This document shows, one piece after another, positions 1-11,164 of a DNA stretch of 64,000 nt. The DNA lies in contig CAJQQZ010000110.1 in assembly GCA_905480575.1 (NCBI GenBank), positions 1 to 64,000 of the forward strand, in the 5' to 3' direction. The translations under genes and the position numbers were made by a program. Under the pieces are notes generated by a model that was not told the DNA's origin, searched no databases, and worked only from the letters and a program-made list of their open reading frames with translations. Within the stretch, counting starts at the first letter, position 1; every line of letters starts with the position of its first letter. This stretch comes from an uncultured Alphaproteobacteria bacterium. Its GTDB lineage: Bacteria; Pseudomonadota; Alphaproteobacteria; UBA7985; CAJQQZ01.

Positions 1-90
1 GGTTGCCGACCACACATCCTATTTCAAAATTTAAAATTGTTTTTCGCTTTCCAATATGTCTAAATACTCTCTTTGAGGCTTAGATAGCAT

Positions 91-861
91 ATGGGACAAG
101 TTGAGACTTCGATGAACACGATCATTGCATCGGGGGAATTCGGCTTCAATGAATTGCGCTTCACATTATCTGCTGTTCACAAATTGACTGAAAAGATGGG
201 TTACAAGAGTTTGGATTTGGACTTTTCCAATTTGAGAAAAGTTAATGCACCAGATATCTTGCCTTTGTGCGCGCACGTACGCGGAAAGCTTCATGAGGGA
301 GTGGACACCACGCTCACACTCCCTGAAGAACCTAAACTGAAAAGGCTGTTTGAAAAAACCAATTGGGCGTATATCTTGGACCCAAGATCATTCAGCAAAT
401 CTGAAAGAGATTCCAATGTTCATCTTCCCGCAATGATTTACAAAAATGGTGAAGAACAACATCAAGCGGTTGAACGAATTCTTGAAATATTGCTGAAATC
501 TCTTAAAGACGTTACCAGAGCGCAATTATCTGCCCTAGAATGGTCGGTGAATGAAATCACAGATAACGTTCTAAACCACTCCGACAGCGATATTGGCGGA
601 ATAGTTCAAGCAACATCACGTAAAAAGGGTGAAATAGTTGAATTTGTAGTGTGTGATTCAGGCAGAGGAATTCCAACGACCTTGAAGGAAACACATCAAA
701 TTTCCTCAGATTCTGAAGCCCTCGATCGTGCAATACGTGAAGGTATTACACGAAATAAAAATACTAACATGGGTAACGGATTATATGGTTCTTATAGAAC
801 AGCCCAAGTATCAGAGGGAGCGTTTATTATTTACTCCGGATATGCATCGTTAAAATTTTAA
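91..861 (+). CDS. GHKL-type ATP-binding protein, N-terminal part (interrupted)
   Basis: The predicted protein has 256 residues. Residues 1-100 resemble a STAS-like alpha/beta domain. Residues 145-250 carry a GHKL/HATPase fold: the N-box NEITDNVLNHS, the G1 motif DSGRGIP and the G2 motif NMGNGLYG are all readable, so ATP binding is likely. No histidine phosphoacceptor domain is seen, so it is not a classical sensor kinase; it resembles serine-kinase/anti-sigma-like regulators. The frame ends at TAA 859-861, just before the last beta strand expected of the fold. That strand (FNGTMVMCSV) follows in the same frame after the stop, so this is probably the 5' part of one gene spanning 91-1314. Base composition is visibly more AT-rich than in the atp genes next door. 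An ATG at 112 is an alternative start. Confidence 0.7.
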   Translation: MGQVETSMNTIIASGEFGFNELRFTLSAVHKLTEKMGYKSLDLDFSNLRKVNAPDILPLCAHVRGKLHEGVDTTLTLPEEPKLKRLFEKTNWAYILDPRSFSKSERDSNVHLPAMIYKNGEEQHQAVERILEILLKSLKDVTRAQLSALEWSVNEITDNVLNHSDSDIGGIVQATSRKKGEIVEFVVCDSGRGIPTTLKETHQISSDSEALDRAIREGITRNKNTNMGNGLYGSYRTAQVSEGAFIIYSGYASLKF

Positions 862-873
862 AAGAAGAGAGGA

Positions 874-1314
874 ATGCACGCTCAACTTGAAAACATTCCG
901 TTCAATGGAACTATGGTTATGTGCTCAGTTAACTGCTCGAAACCGCAAGTCCTTGAAGAAGCCCTCGTTTTCAAGGGCCAAAAACATGTCCCACCATACT
1001 CCTATTTTGATCGACTAGATGAAGGAACAGTAATCGTCAAAATCATAGAGGAGACCAACTCGTTTGGCTCACGGGTTTCTTCAGCTCCTGTAAGAACAAA
1101 AATTGAAAATTTGCTTAATAACACCGACGGAATGATTGAAATCAACATGTCAGAGGTTGAACTGATCAGTAGTAGCTTCGCCGATGAAATATTTGGAAAA
1201 ATCTTTGCTTCTCTAGGGCCAATCAATTTCATGCAACGCATCAAAATTACAGGCATGAATCGATTGGTCACTCAATTGGCTAATCGGGCTATTCAACAAA
1301 GAATGTCAAATTGA
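874..1314 (+). CDS. STAS-like domain protein (DUF4325 type), C-terminal part
   Basis: This frame is in phase with the ATP-binding gene upstream and is separated from it only by TAA 859-861 and four codons. Residues 1-25 look like the closing strand of the upstream HATPase domain. Residues 50-140 resemble the STAS-like DUF4325 domain: FGSRVSSAPVRTKI, then a strand-helix segment IEINMSEVELISSSFADEI, then IKITGMN. Such domains are found at the C-terminus of ATP-binding proteins or beside them, probably in phospho-switch signalling. The ATG at 874 has a purine-rich stretch ending only about two bases before it, too close for a good ribosome-binding site, so independent initiation is doubtful. Either the gene is a recent pseudogene, or readthrough or reinitiation occurs, or the stop is a sequence error. 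Confidence 0.6.
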   Translation: MHAQLENIPFNGTMVMCSVNCSKPQVLEEALVFKGQKHVPPYSYFDRLDEGTVIVKIIEETNSFGSRVSSAPVRTKIENLLNNTDGMIEINMSEVELISSSFADEIFGKIFASLGPINFMQRIKITGMNRLVTQLANRAIQQRMSN

Positions 1315-1398
1315 TTGCCCCATAATTCAAGTATCAAATCCAGAAGCTGTGGTACTAGACAGAATTTGAAAGACTTCATTGAAGACGGCTTATTCAAC

Positions 1399-1428
1399 AA
1401 AAAAGGGCCACCCGAAGGCAGCCCTTTT
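1399..1428 (-). terminator. Rho-independent terminator of the atp operon
   Basis: Read on the minus strand, arms AAAAGGGC (1428-1421) and GCCCTTTT (1408-1401) pair. Two wobble pairs and CC/GG extend the stem to a UUCG tetraloop, and a run of six T follows. It lies 23 bases after the atpC stop. The A-rich other side could also stop transcripts of the plus-strand signalling gene. Confidence 0.85.
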
Positions 1429-1450
1429 GAATTCAGTTTGTCGTCTTAGC

Positions 1451-1858
1451 TTAAACGGCAGCAGATACCATCGCATTCGCAATAGCCAACTCTCTTACGG
1501 CAGCGTTCTTTTCGCCGTCGCTTGAGGCAGAGCTCAGGGCGCTTTCGGCGGCTGAGAGGCGATCTTTGGCGGCAGCGGCGTCGAGGTCAGAAACCGCGAC
1601 GGCTTCTTCTGCCAACACTGTACAGCGATCACCAACCACTTCGGCGAAGCCACCAGCAACAAAGATCTTGCTGGAGACGTTGGTCGTGTCGTTGGAATAA
1701 ATGGAGATGACACCTGGGCGGATGGTTGAGATCATTGGGCTATGCTGTGGCAGCACACCAAAGTCACCTTCCGCACCAGGAACAACAACCATGGCAACCT
1801 GCTCGGAAGCGACCAGGCGCTCTGGGGATACCAGTTCGAACTCGGTTGTATCAGCCAT
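1451..1858 (-). CDS. atpC: F1 ATP synthase epsilon subunit
   Basis: The 135-residue protein matches the epsilon subunit of F1F0-ATP synthase, part of the central rotor stalk, which couples catalysis to the c-ring and can inhibit ATP hydrolysis. The N-terminal beta-sandwich is clear (FELVSPERLVASEQVAMVVV, GAEGDFGVLPQHSPMIS, GGFAEVVGDRCTVLAEEA), followed by a short helical tail typical of alphaproteobacterial epsilon. It is the last gene of the atpHAGDC operon, three bases after the atpD stop, and is followed by a strong terminator. Confidence 0.95.
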   Translation of the reverse strand: MADTTEFELVSPERLVASEQVAMVVVPGAEGDFGVLPQHSPMISTIRPGVISIYSNDTTNVSSKIFVAGGFAEVVGDRCTVLAEEAVAVSDLDAAAAKDRLSAAESALSSASSDGEKNAAVRELAIANAMVSAAV

Positions 1859-1861
1859 GGA

Positions 1862-4215
<2,354 letters not shown>

Positions 4216-4246
4216 AGTTTTTCTTCCTGATCTTCCGGATCAAATC

Positions 4247-5773
4247 TTAAGCGAAGTTCTTCGCGAAGTCAGCGAGCAAGCCTTTCAAAGCTTCTTCACT
4301 GTCTGCGCTCAGCTCTTTGCTGCTCTGGATTGTGGCCAAAACGCTAGCGCCTTTGTCACGCATCATTGCAAGCAAACCGCTCTCGAAGCGACCAACATCA
4401 GCAACAGGAACATTATCAACATAACCACGTGTACCGGCATAGATAACAGCAACCTGTTCAGCCACAGTCAATGGGCTATACTGCGCTTGCTTCAAAAGCT
4501 CAGTCAAACGAGCACCCCGTGCAAGCAAGGCCTGAGTAGAAGCATCAAGGTCAGATGCGAACTGTGCGAAAGCTTCCATTTCGCGGAACTGAGCCAGTTC
4601 AAGCTTAATAGAACCAGCAACTTTCTTCATTGCTTTTGTCTGAGCGGCAGAACCAACACGAGACACTGACAAACCAACGTTCACAGCAGGGCGAACACCC
4701 TTATAGAACAGACCTGTCTCTAGGAAGATCTGACCATCTGTAATCGAAATCACGTTTGTCGGAATGTAAGCGGACACGTCGTTCGCCTGAGTTTCAATAA
4801 CAGGCAGAGCTGTCAATGAACCAGAACCCATTGCGTCTGACATTTTCGCCGCACGCTCGAGAAGACGAGAGTGAATGTAGAAAACGTCACCAGGATAAGC
4901 TTCACGGCCTGGTGGGCGACGAAGAAGAAGTGACATTTGACGATAAGCAACAGCCTGCTTGGACAAATCATCAAAAATGATAAGAGCGTGGCGACCGTTA
5001 TCACGGAAGTGCTCGCCCATCGCAGAGCCTGTGTAAGGTGCAAGGAACTGAAGAGGAGCAGCATCAGATGCAGTTGCAGCAACAACAGTTGTGTACTCCA
5101 TTGCGCCGTTTTCTTCGAGTGTCTTAACGATCTGAGCAACCGTAGAACGCTTCTGACCGATAGCAACGTAGATACAGTGAAGCTTCTCACTGTCGTTGTT
5201 CTCAGCAAAGGCTGTCTTCTGGTTAAGGATCGCATCAATCGCAACAGCAGTCTTACCAGTTTGGCGGTCACCAATGATAAGTTCGCGCTGACCACGACCG
5301 ATTGGAATCAATGTGTCAATTGACTTGAGACCAGTTTGAACGGGCTCGTGAACTGACTGACGTGGGATAATGCCAGGGGCTTTAACTTCAGCGCGCTTAC
5401 GCTCGCCATCGATTGGGCCCTTGCCGTCGATTGGATTACCAAGCGCGTCAACAACGCGGCCCAGCAAACCATCACCAACAGGAACGTCCACAATCGCGCC
5501 TGTACGCTTGACTGTGTCGCCTTCCTTAATGCCACTATCGCTACCAAAGATAACGACACCAACATTGTCAGTTTCGAGGTTCAGCGCCATTCCCTTAACA
5601 CCGCCAGGGAATTCAACCATTTCACCGGCTTGAACTGAGTCGAGGCCATAAACGCGGGCAACACCATCACCAACGGATAGAACCTGTCCAACTTCAGCCA
5701 CATCGGCTTCAGAACCAAAATTTTCGATTTGTTGCTTGAGAATCGAGGAGATCTCAGCGGCGCGGATTTCCAT
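4247..5773 (-). CDS. atpA: F1 ATP synthase alpha subunit
   Basis: This is the non-catalytic nucleotide-binding subunit of the F1 head. The P-loop GDRQTGKT is at residues 168-175, and the alpha-type segment [20 protein letters not shown] is present. I take the ATG at 5773, which overlaps the atpH stop by one base (TGATG), giving 508 residues and suggesting translational coupling. A GTG one codon earlier would add a single residue. The C-terminal helical region is complete ([13 protein letters not shown]). Confidence 0.96.
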   Translation of the reverse strand: MEIRAAEISSILKQQIENFGSEADVAEVGQVLSVGDGVARVYGLDSVQAGEMVEFPGGVKGMALNLETDNVGVVIFGSDSGIKEGDTVKRTGAIVDVPVGDGLLGRVVDALGNPIDGKGPIDGERKRAEVKAPGIIPRQSVHEPVQTGLKSIDTLIPIGRGQRELIIGDRQTGKTAVAIDAILNQKTAFAENNDSEKLHCIYVAIGQKRSTVAQIVKTLEENGAMEYTTVVAATASDAAPLQFLAPYTGSAMGEHFRDNGRHALIIFDDLSKQAVAYRQMSLLLRRPPGREAYPGDVFYIHSRLLERAAKMSDAMGSGSLTALPVIETQANDVSAYIPTNVISITDGQIFLETGLFYKGVRPAVNVGLSVSRVGSAAQTKAMKKVAGSIKLELAQFREMEAFAQFASDLDASTQALLARGARLTELLKQAQYSPLTVAEQVAVIYAGTRGYVDNVPVADVGRFESGLLAMMRDKGASVLATIQSSKELSADSEEALKGLLADFAKNFA

Positions 5774-6333
5774 CACGCAACCCCTTTCATTGCAAATTTC
5801 AGCTTTTGTAGCTTGGTACGAAGAGAGCTATCGACCATGCGAGAGCCCACGCGAACGATTAGACCGCCCAGGATAGACGGATCAACCTGCATTTCCAAAT
5901 TAACATCGGAACCGTAGGATTTCTTGAGCGTTGCCATCAAAGCTTCTTCTTGCTTCTTTGTCAGCGCTTTTGCGGCCGTGACGTTTGCCGTCATTTCACC
6001 GCGACGACGAGCAAGCTCATCTTGGAAAACTTTGATCATAGTAGGCAGAACGGCGAGGCGTGCGTTGCTAGCGACCACTGAAACAAACTGAGCGGTGAGA
6101 CCACCAATCTTAGCTTTCTTCAGGATCGCTGCCATGGCTTTGCCTTGGTCTTCGCTGTTGATAACCGGAGAAGCGATCATTCGGCGAAGATCGTCAGAAC
6201 CATCCAACAGATCTTTGATATTTTCAAGATCGCTTGCAACTGCATCCAGATTGCTCTGCCCGTCTGCGAGCTCAAGCAAAGCTGCTGCATATCGTTCGGC
6301 GAGGTTTTCAGAACCTTTGTTGTCAGCCGCCAC
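5773..6333 (-). CDS. atpH: F1 ATP synthase delta subunit
   Basis: The 186-residue delta subunit (OSCP homologue) links the F1 head to the peripheral stalk. The N-terminal helical bundle begins [13 protein letters not shown]. The C-terminal half carries [21 protein letters not shown], the conserved delta signature. The start is GTG with GAGGG about eight bases upstream. It is the first gene of the operon. The F0 genes (atpB/E/F) are not here, which is normal in alphaproteobacteria. The 226-base region upstream holds a CCCCA/TGGGG hairpin (6383-6403), but I see no convincing promoter. Confidence 0.93.
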   Translation of the reverse strand: MAADNKGSENLAERYAAALLELADGQSNLDAVASDLENIKDLLDGSDDLRRMIASPVINSEDQGKAMAAILKKAKIGGLTAQFVSVVASNARLAVLPTMIKVFQDELARRRGEMTANVTAAKALTKKQEEALMATLKKSYGSDVNLEMQVDPSILGGLIVRVGSRMVDSSLRTKLQKLKFAMKGVA

Positions 6334-6559
6334 TTGCGTTAGCCCTCAATCTTATTACACAGAACCTTAGACAGACTAAAGGCCCCAAACCAGAAGGCTG
6401 GGGACAGCGTGATGAAGAATCATCACTAGCGCCTGTCTTAATATGGGCGCTTAGCTATCATGGAGTGTTTTGCATTTCAAGCAGGTGGTCGGAGATTCCG
6501 CCGAAAACTGTGAAGCCATGATGCCGCACCTATTTCATAATGCCAAACTCTGCCGAATT

Positions 6560-7744
6560 TCATTCAATTGAAACGTAATCTAAAACGCGTTGTTGAAAAA
6601 AGTCCAAAGCCGTCTCTCCGCCTGAACCTTTTGCCAGAAATTCGACCGAATGATGTGACGATTGAAGAGCTCTTTGCATCTTCTCACAAACCCAAACATC
6701 TTCGGTTTGGAAATCACCTGTCTCTAGGGGATGGACCTTCCAATGGGAGGATTTAATCAGGCCGCTTTCTTTGTCATAACCCGGTGCATCCTTGGTGCGA
6801 ACCTTATATGACAGCCATCCTTTTGGAGCCCAATTTCGAACCCGCATCAAAATTTTGTTCGCATTGACGGGTTCGATGATCGAAGTAGAGAAGCCCCAAG
6901 GGTTAGGCGTAATCAAAGTATTGGGGAAGATCGCATAGACACCACCATAGCCTGGCTCTTCTGCATCCTTTACAGTCGTTGCCCCTTTGGAGGCCTTCTC
7001 AACGAACTGTGGGATGCGGTGTTTCACCCCTTCGCGTTCTGTCGACCACCAAACCAGGTGACGGCCAAAAGGTTCCCAGACATTCTTATCGTGAAGAGGC
7101 CCGCCCAAAGTCTCCTTATGAAGATAGGCAAGATGATAGCCATCCAAACCATTTTCCATGAAGACTTTCCAGTTGCAGTTAATCTCGTAGACGAACTCCT
7201 CTGATTCTTCGAGGTCTTCGCTCAGCAAATTATGAGGCCAGGCAACAGAGTCCAAGCCACCCAACCAATCTTCAAATCTTTCTTCAGGTTTCTCCGACGG
7301 GTTCACAAAGACTAGATTGTGAAAAATTCCGATCGAAGCCGGGATCAGGTTGACACCCTTCTTGTCCAAGTCAGGAAAGCAAGCTTTAGCCGCAGGAAGC
7401 CCACGCAAACCGCCATCCAAATTGTAAACCCAATTGTGGTAGGGACACATAATGAAACGCCCGGTATTGCCGCGGCCTTCCAAAAGCTCCGTGCCGCGAT
7501 GTCGGCAGATGTTGTGGAAAGTTTTGAGCTGCCCATCCCCATCCTTAATAACAATCAGCGAATCATTCCCGATTTGTAAAGTTTTGTAGTCGCCGCTTTC
7601 TCTAAAGTCTGAAACGACGCCAGCTAAAGCCCAGTTTTTTGAAAAGAGCTCTTTCTTTTCACGTTCAAACCACTGTTCAGAAACATAGGCTTCTCTTTGC
7701 AACCGCTGAATGGGGCTCTCAGAAATCTCACAATTTTTTGTCAT
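6560..7744 (-). CDS. Rieske non-heme iron oxygenase, alpha subunit
   Basis: The 394-residue protein has an N-terminal Rieske [2Fe-2S] domain (CRHRG at 80-84, CPYHNW at 100-105). A C-terminal catalytic domain has the mononuclear iron motif D201-x2-H204-x4-H209; a third ligand may lie in QTEDVWVCEKMQ near residue 350. The family includes aromatic-ring dioxygenases and demethylases/hydroxylases acting on quaternary amines; the substrate cannot be read from sequence. No ferredoxin reductase or beta subunit lies next to it, so the electron-transfer partner must be encoded elsewhere. It is transcribed away from the small membrane-protein/TetR cassette, with which it shares a 102-base intergenic region. 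Confidence 0.85.
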   Translation of the reverse strand: MTKNCEISESPIQRLQREAYVSEQWFEREKKELFSKNWALAGVVSDFRESGDYKTLQIGNDSLIVIKDGDGQLKTFHNICRHRGTELLEGRGNTGRFIMCPYHNWVYNLDGGLRGLPAAKACFPDLDKKGVNLIPASIGIFHNLVFVNPSEKPEERFEDWLGGLDSVAWPHNLLSEDLEESEEFVYEINCNWKVFMENGLDGYHLAYLHKETLGGPLHDKNVWEPFGRHLVWWSTEREGVKHRIPQFVEKASKGATTVKDAEEPGYGGVYAIFPNTLITPNPWGFSTSIIEPVNANKILMRVRNWAPKGWLSYKVRTKDAPGYDKESGLIKSSHWKVHPLETGDFQTEDVWVCEKMQRALQSSHHSVEFLAKGSGGETALDFFQQRVLDYVSIE

Positions 7745-7778
7745 CTAACTATTCCCGTCTATGATTCTTCACATCATA

Positions 7779-7791
7779 AATAATCATTATT
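7779..7791. promoter_or_regulatory. Palindromic operator candidate
   Basis: AATAAT-C-ATTATT is a perfect 13-base inverted repeat. It overlaps the -35 element of the rightward promoter in the region shared by the Rieske oxygenase gene and the TetR-encoding cassette, a typical place for a TetR-family repressor site. That TetR binds here is inference. Confidence 0.4.
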
Positions 7792-7818
7792 GACAATTTA
7801 TCAAAGACTTTGTTTAAT
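7790..7818 (+). promoter_or_regulatory. Sigma70-type promoter of the TetR cassette
   Basis: A perfect -35 TTGACA (7790-7795) and -10 TTTAAT (7813-7818) are separated by 17 bases. Transcription would start near 7825, about 20 bases before the first gene at 7847. Confidence 0.6.
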
Positions 7819-7846
7819 CTTTTCGAACGAATGAAAGTATTCCGCG

Positions 7847-8140
7847 ATGGCAACCCCGCCAAGAAAGCAAAAGTCCAACTTGTTAAAAAGTTTTGAGAGC
7901 CAGAAATGGGTCACTTTGATAGCACTCCCCATATTGGTAATTGCCACAGTCAATTCGATCTATTGGATCTGGGGGCTTCTCTTTGTTTTTTGGGGCCTAC
8001 AATCGATTTCAAACCGGCAGGTTTTCCTTCTTGAAGAAATCCACCGAGATGAAGATCCGGTACTCTATTGGTTGATTACCGCGTTGTGGATAGGATCCGG
8101 ACTTCTTTATCTGCAAGCCAGTTTCCTTCTTACGCTATGA
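7847..8140 (+). CDS. Small membrane protein of unknown function
   Basis: The 97-residue protein has a basic N-terminus (PPRKQKSNLLKS). Three hydrophobic stretches follow: about 21-38, 40-53 (rich in W, G and F) and 73-96, the last two separated by the acidic loop LLEEIHRDEDP. I do not recognise a named family. It starts the cassette that continues with a DUF2141 protein and a TetR regulator, and its TGA overlaps the next gene's ATG (ATGA), which suggests coupled translation. A role in the envelope is likely, but nothing more can be said. Confidence 0.65.
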   Translation: MATPPRKQKSNLLKSFESQKWVTLIALPILVIATVNSIYWIWGLLFVFWGLQSISNRQVFLLEEIHRDEDPVLYWLITALWIGSGLLYLQASFLLTL

Positions 8141-8607
8141 TAATAAACTTGAGTCGGAAGGCTGTTTCAAATCTGTTGGCTCTCTTTAGCCTGTTCCTCG
8201 CACTTGTTTACATTTACGGGGCTGGATTGGTTTGGGGGCAAACACTGCTCGTTGAAGTAAAGGGAATCAGGACAGATAATGGGTTAGTCTATGTGACGAT
8301 TTATGACGACCCAAAGGCTTTCGAAACAAGCTCCACGACGTCGTACGTCACCTACACTGCGAAGGAAGCAACCGGAAACCCTGTCATTTTTACGTTCAAT
8401 AGGCTGCACGGCGGACCTTTTGCCCTTTCTATCTTCCATGACGAAAACTCGAACGGTATCTTCGACCTTGTAGATCAGCTTCCCAGAGAGGGGTGGGGCT
8501 ATTCTAACAATGTTGGTGCTGATTCTTATCCTTGTTTTCGAGATGCTTCCTTTTCAATGGATGACGAGGACTCTAATATGACGATACAGATGAATTATGC
8601 GAATTAG
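8137..8607 (+). CDS. DUF2141-family exported protein
   Basis: The 156-residue protein starts at the ATG overlapping the upstream stop; the open frame reaches back to 8068 but would then lie inside the previous gene. An N-terminal hydrophobic signal or anchor (about residues 8-33) is followed by a beta-rich domain with LLVEVKGIRTDNGLVYVTIY, FALSIFHDENSNGIFD and GWGYSNN, the pattern of DUF2141. Members are usually periplasmic and of unknown role. HDENSNGIFD resembles a calcium-loop-like segment. The next gene (TetR) starts two bases after its stop. Confidence 0.75.
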   Translation: MIINLSRKAVSNLLALFSLFLALVYIYGAGLVWGQTLLVEVKGIRTDNGLVYVTIYDDPKAFETSSTTSYVTYTAKEATGNPVIFTFNRLHGGPFALSIFHDENSNGIFDLVDQLPREGWGYSNNVGADSYPCFRDASFSMDDEDSNMTIQMNYAN

Positions 8608-8609
8608 CG

Positions 8610-9191
8610 ATGCCCAGACCAAGCCTGAAATCCGTCAGAACTGCCGAATTACTGGAAGCCTTTGAACGCTGCGTGGCGCGTTATGGACTGGACGGATCAA
8701 CATTGGAAAGAATTTCTGAGGAAGCGCACGTCGGCCGCCCTCTCCTGCGCCACTATCTGGGTAACAGAGACCAAATGGTCTCCGCTCTTTTGCAACATAT
8801 TCTCGCGAAATTTGATGACTTGAATGAAGCGCTCGTTGCTGAATTGCCAACAGTTGGGCGCTTTGAGGCTCTCCTGGATCGGCTTTTTAATGACCCTCTT
8901 CACGACGCGAACAACGCTGCTGTTTTCCAAGCGCTCGTTGCATCCTCGAACCGTTATGAAGGCATGGCAGAAAAACTCATGCGGTTTGTGACGAATTTCG
9001 AAGAAATACTCGCGAAAGAGCTGTCTTTGTGGGCACCTGAAGCCAGTCTGCCCGATTGCCAGGTCGCAGCCAGCGGAATTGCGGCTATCTATTTCAGCGT
9101 GGACGGCCTCGCACCTCTCACGCCACCTCGAAGCTGGAAGAACAATCAACGGCAGGCTGTTCAGTGGCTGCTTGATCGCCTTAAATCCTAA
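8610..9191 (+). CDS. TetR/AcrR-family transcriptional regulator
   Basis: The 193-residue protein has an N-terminal TetR helix-turn-helix (about residues 10-58: AFERCVARYGLDGSTLERIS, then GRPLLRHYLGNRDQMVSAL) and an all-helical ligand domain. It starts two bases after the DUF2141 gene and is therefore in the same operon. It may repress its own promoter and the divergent Rieske gene through the AATAATCATTATT palindrome at 7779-7791; this is inferred from position only. The ligand is unknown. Confidence 0.87.
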   Translation: MPRPSLKSVRTAELLEAFERCVARYGLDGSTLERISEEAHVGRPLLRHYLGNRDQMVSALLQHILAKFDDLNEALVAELPTVGRFEALLDRLFNDPLHDANNAAVFQALVASSNRYEGMAEKLMRFVTNFEEILAKELSLWAPEASLPDCQVAASGIAAIYFSVDGLAPLTPPRSWKNNQRQAVQWLLDRLKS

Positions 9192-9207
9192 TCAAGCAGA
9201 TTCACCG

Positions 9208-9235
9208 TTGATCCAGGCGCGACTCCCTTTATAGT
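9208..9235 (+). promoter_or_regulatory. Possible promoter of mutL
   Basis: TTGATC (9208-9213) and TATAGT (9230-9235) are 16 bases apart. The start of transcription would fall near 9242, only a few bases before the mutL ATG, and no Shine-Dalgarno sequence is visible there. This would make the mRNA nearly leaderless. Confidence 0.35.
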
Positions 9236-9244
9236 CTTTCGACT

Positions 9245-11164
9245 ATGTCAAAGCATCCTCATATCCAAGCTAATATTCGCAGGCTTCCCGCCAACCTCGT
9301 TAACCAGATCGCCGCCGGTGAGGTGGTCGAACGACCAGCTGCTGCTGTCAAAGAACTGGTTGAAAACGCTATCGACGCAGGCGCGGACCAAATTGACGTT
9401 ACCTTGAGAGAGGGTGGCAAGAGCCTGATTTCCGTTGTCGACAACGGCCATGGCATGAGTCCAGACGATCTGTTACTGGCCGTCGAACGTCATGCGACCT
9501 CGAAATTGCCTGATGATAATTTGGTTTCCATCAACTACCTGGGTTTCCGGGGTGAGGCTTTGCCCTCAATCGGTTCCGTCAGCCGCCTCGAGATCACCAG
9601 CAGACAAGCGGATAGCGACACAGCTTGGCGAATCTTTGTCGAAGGCGGTGACGTAAAAGAACCCACGCCCTCGTCAGGACAAAAAGGAACGCGCGTTGAT
9701 GTCCGCGACCTCTTTTTTGCAACCCCTGCCCGACTGAAGTTCATGAAATCGACGAGGTCAGAGACCACAGCCGTGCTCGATACCATGACACGTTTGGCGA
9801 TGGCCAATCCCGAAGTTGGATTCAGTTTGAGCGATGGCGCCAAGACCTTGTTGTCTGTACCGCCCGGCGCCTCGGGCCGAGAACAAGGTGATCTCTTTGC
9901 CACGCTGTTATATCGCCTCGGGCGGTTAATGGGCAAGTCTTTTGCCGACAATGCGGTCAAAGTCGACCTTGCTCGCGAAGGCGCGCGTGTCACAGGCTTT
10001 GTCGGGCTACCAACCCTCAACAAAGCCAACTCTCTGTCGCAGTACCTCTTCGTCAATGGCCGCCCGGTCAAAGATAAGATGCTGTACGGTGTGGTTCGGG
10101 GTGCTTATCGGGACTTCCTGGCCTCAGATCGCTTCCCGATGTTGGCTCTCTTCCTCACGCTGCCGCCGCATGATGTTGACGTCAATGTCCACCCCGCCAA
10201 GACGGAAGTGCGTTTTAGGGACGTTCAGGAAATGCGCTCGCTGGCGATCAACTCGATTCGCCAAGCCTTATCGGGCAGTGCGGGGCAGCAAACCTCCTCA
10301 ACCATAGCTGATGCAACCCTCAGAGCCTTTGAGAACGAACCGCAAAGACCCGCGCATTTTAACTATCAGCAGTCTTATGCACCGACGGCTGTGCCGCGTG
10401 GTCTCTCAGAGCAATCTTTTGCCTACCAAGCCCCGAACCCCGGCCATATTCAATCCTCCTTTGGTTCGCTCGGCCAAGCCTCACCCAGAACAGCCGATCA
10501 CCAAACATCCTACACTGGGTTTTCCGATGCCCCTGCCGGCCGTGTTGAAGGCGACGAAGCAGCAGCGAGGGAAAACTTTGACGCCTTTCCACTGGGTGCT
10601 GCCCGGGCACAGCTGCACGAGAACTACATCGTCGCCCAAACCAGCGAAGGCATCGCCATCGTCGATCAACACGCCGCGCACGAGCGTATTGTCTATGAGC
10701 AAATGAAGGCCGACCTCACCGACAGAGGTGTTGCGCGCCAAGGCTTGCTCATTCCTGAAATCATCGATCTCGGCGATCCAGCGGCTGAGACCTTGCTGGC
10801 CAGAGCAGAAGAACTGGAAAAGTTTGGGCTTGTTCTGGAATCTTTTGGGCCCGGGGTTGTTGCGGTCCGCGAAGCACCCGCGATCCTTGGCCAAGGCAAT
10901 ATCGAAAAACTGGTGCGCGATTTAAGTGATGAACTGGCGGAATGGGATCAGTCCCAAACCCTGATCGAGCGCATTCACGAAGTCTGCGCGACCATGGCCT
11001 GCCACGGCTCCGTCCGATCCGGCCGCCGCCTCAACGGCACCGAAATGAACGCCCTGCTCCGCCAGATTGAAAACACCCCCAACACCGGACAATGCAATCA
11101 TGGCCGTCCTACTTACGTGACGCTGAGCCTGAAAGACGTAGAACGGTTGTTTGGACGGCGTTAA
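9245..11164 (+). CDS. mutL: DNA mismatch repair protein MutL (endonuclease type)
   Basis: The 639-residue protein couples mismatch recognition by MutS to strand removal. The N-terminal GHKL ATPase is intact: LPANLVNQIAAGEVVERP, ELVENAIDAGA, DNGHGM, GFRGEAL. After a Q/S/P-rich linker (about 345-445), the C-terminal dimerisation domain has DQHAAHERIVYE near 473, fitting the DQHA-x2-E-x4-E metal-binding motif, plus ACHGSVRSG near 584 and CNHGRP near 617. These are features of nicking MutL proteins in bacteria without MutH. The start ATG has no clear ribosome-binding site. mutS lies 16 kb downstream in the window. Confidence 0.96.
   Translation: MSKHPHIQANIRRLPANLVNQIAAGEVVERPAAAVKELVENAIDAGADQIDVTLREGGKSLISVVDNGHGMSPDDLLLAVERHATSKLPDDNLVSINYLGFRGEALPSIGSVSRLEITSRQADSDTAWRIFVEGGDVKEPTPSSGQKGTRVDVRDLFFATPARLKFMKSTRSETTAVLDTMTRLAMANPEVGFSLSDGAKTLLSVPPGASGREQGDLFATLLYRLGRLMGKSFADNAVKVDLAREGARVTGFVGLPTLNKANSLSQYLFVNGRPVKDKMLYGVVRGAYRDFLASDRFPMLALFLTLPPHDVDVNVHPAKTEVRFRDVQEMRSLAINSIRQALSGSAGQQTSSTIADATLRAFENEPQRPAHFNYQQSYAPTAVPRGLSEQSFAYQAPNPGHIQSSFGSLGQASPRTADHQTSYTGFSDAPAGRVEGDEAAARENFDAFPLGAARAQLHENYIVAQTSEGIAIVDQHAAHERIVYEQMKADLTDRGVARQGLLIPEIIDLGDPAAETLLARAEELEKFGLVLESFGPGVVAVREAPAILGQGNIEKLVRDLSDELAEWDQSQTLIERIHEVCATMACHGSVRSGRRLNGTEMNALLRQIENTPNTGQCNHGRPTYVTLSLKDVERLFGRR

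Noticed and set aside
6379-6405. Hairpin CCCCA/TGGGG as terminator between the Rieske gene and atpH
   Set aside because: The stem is short, the loop long and no T-run follows on the minus strand, so termination cannot be claimed.
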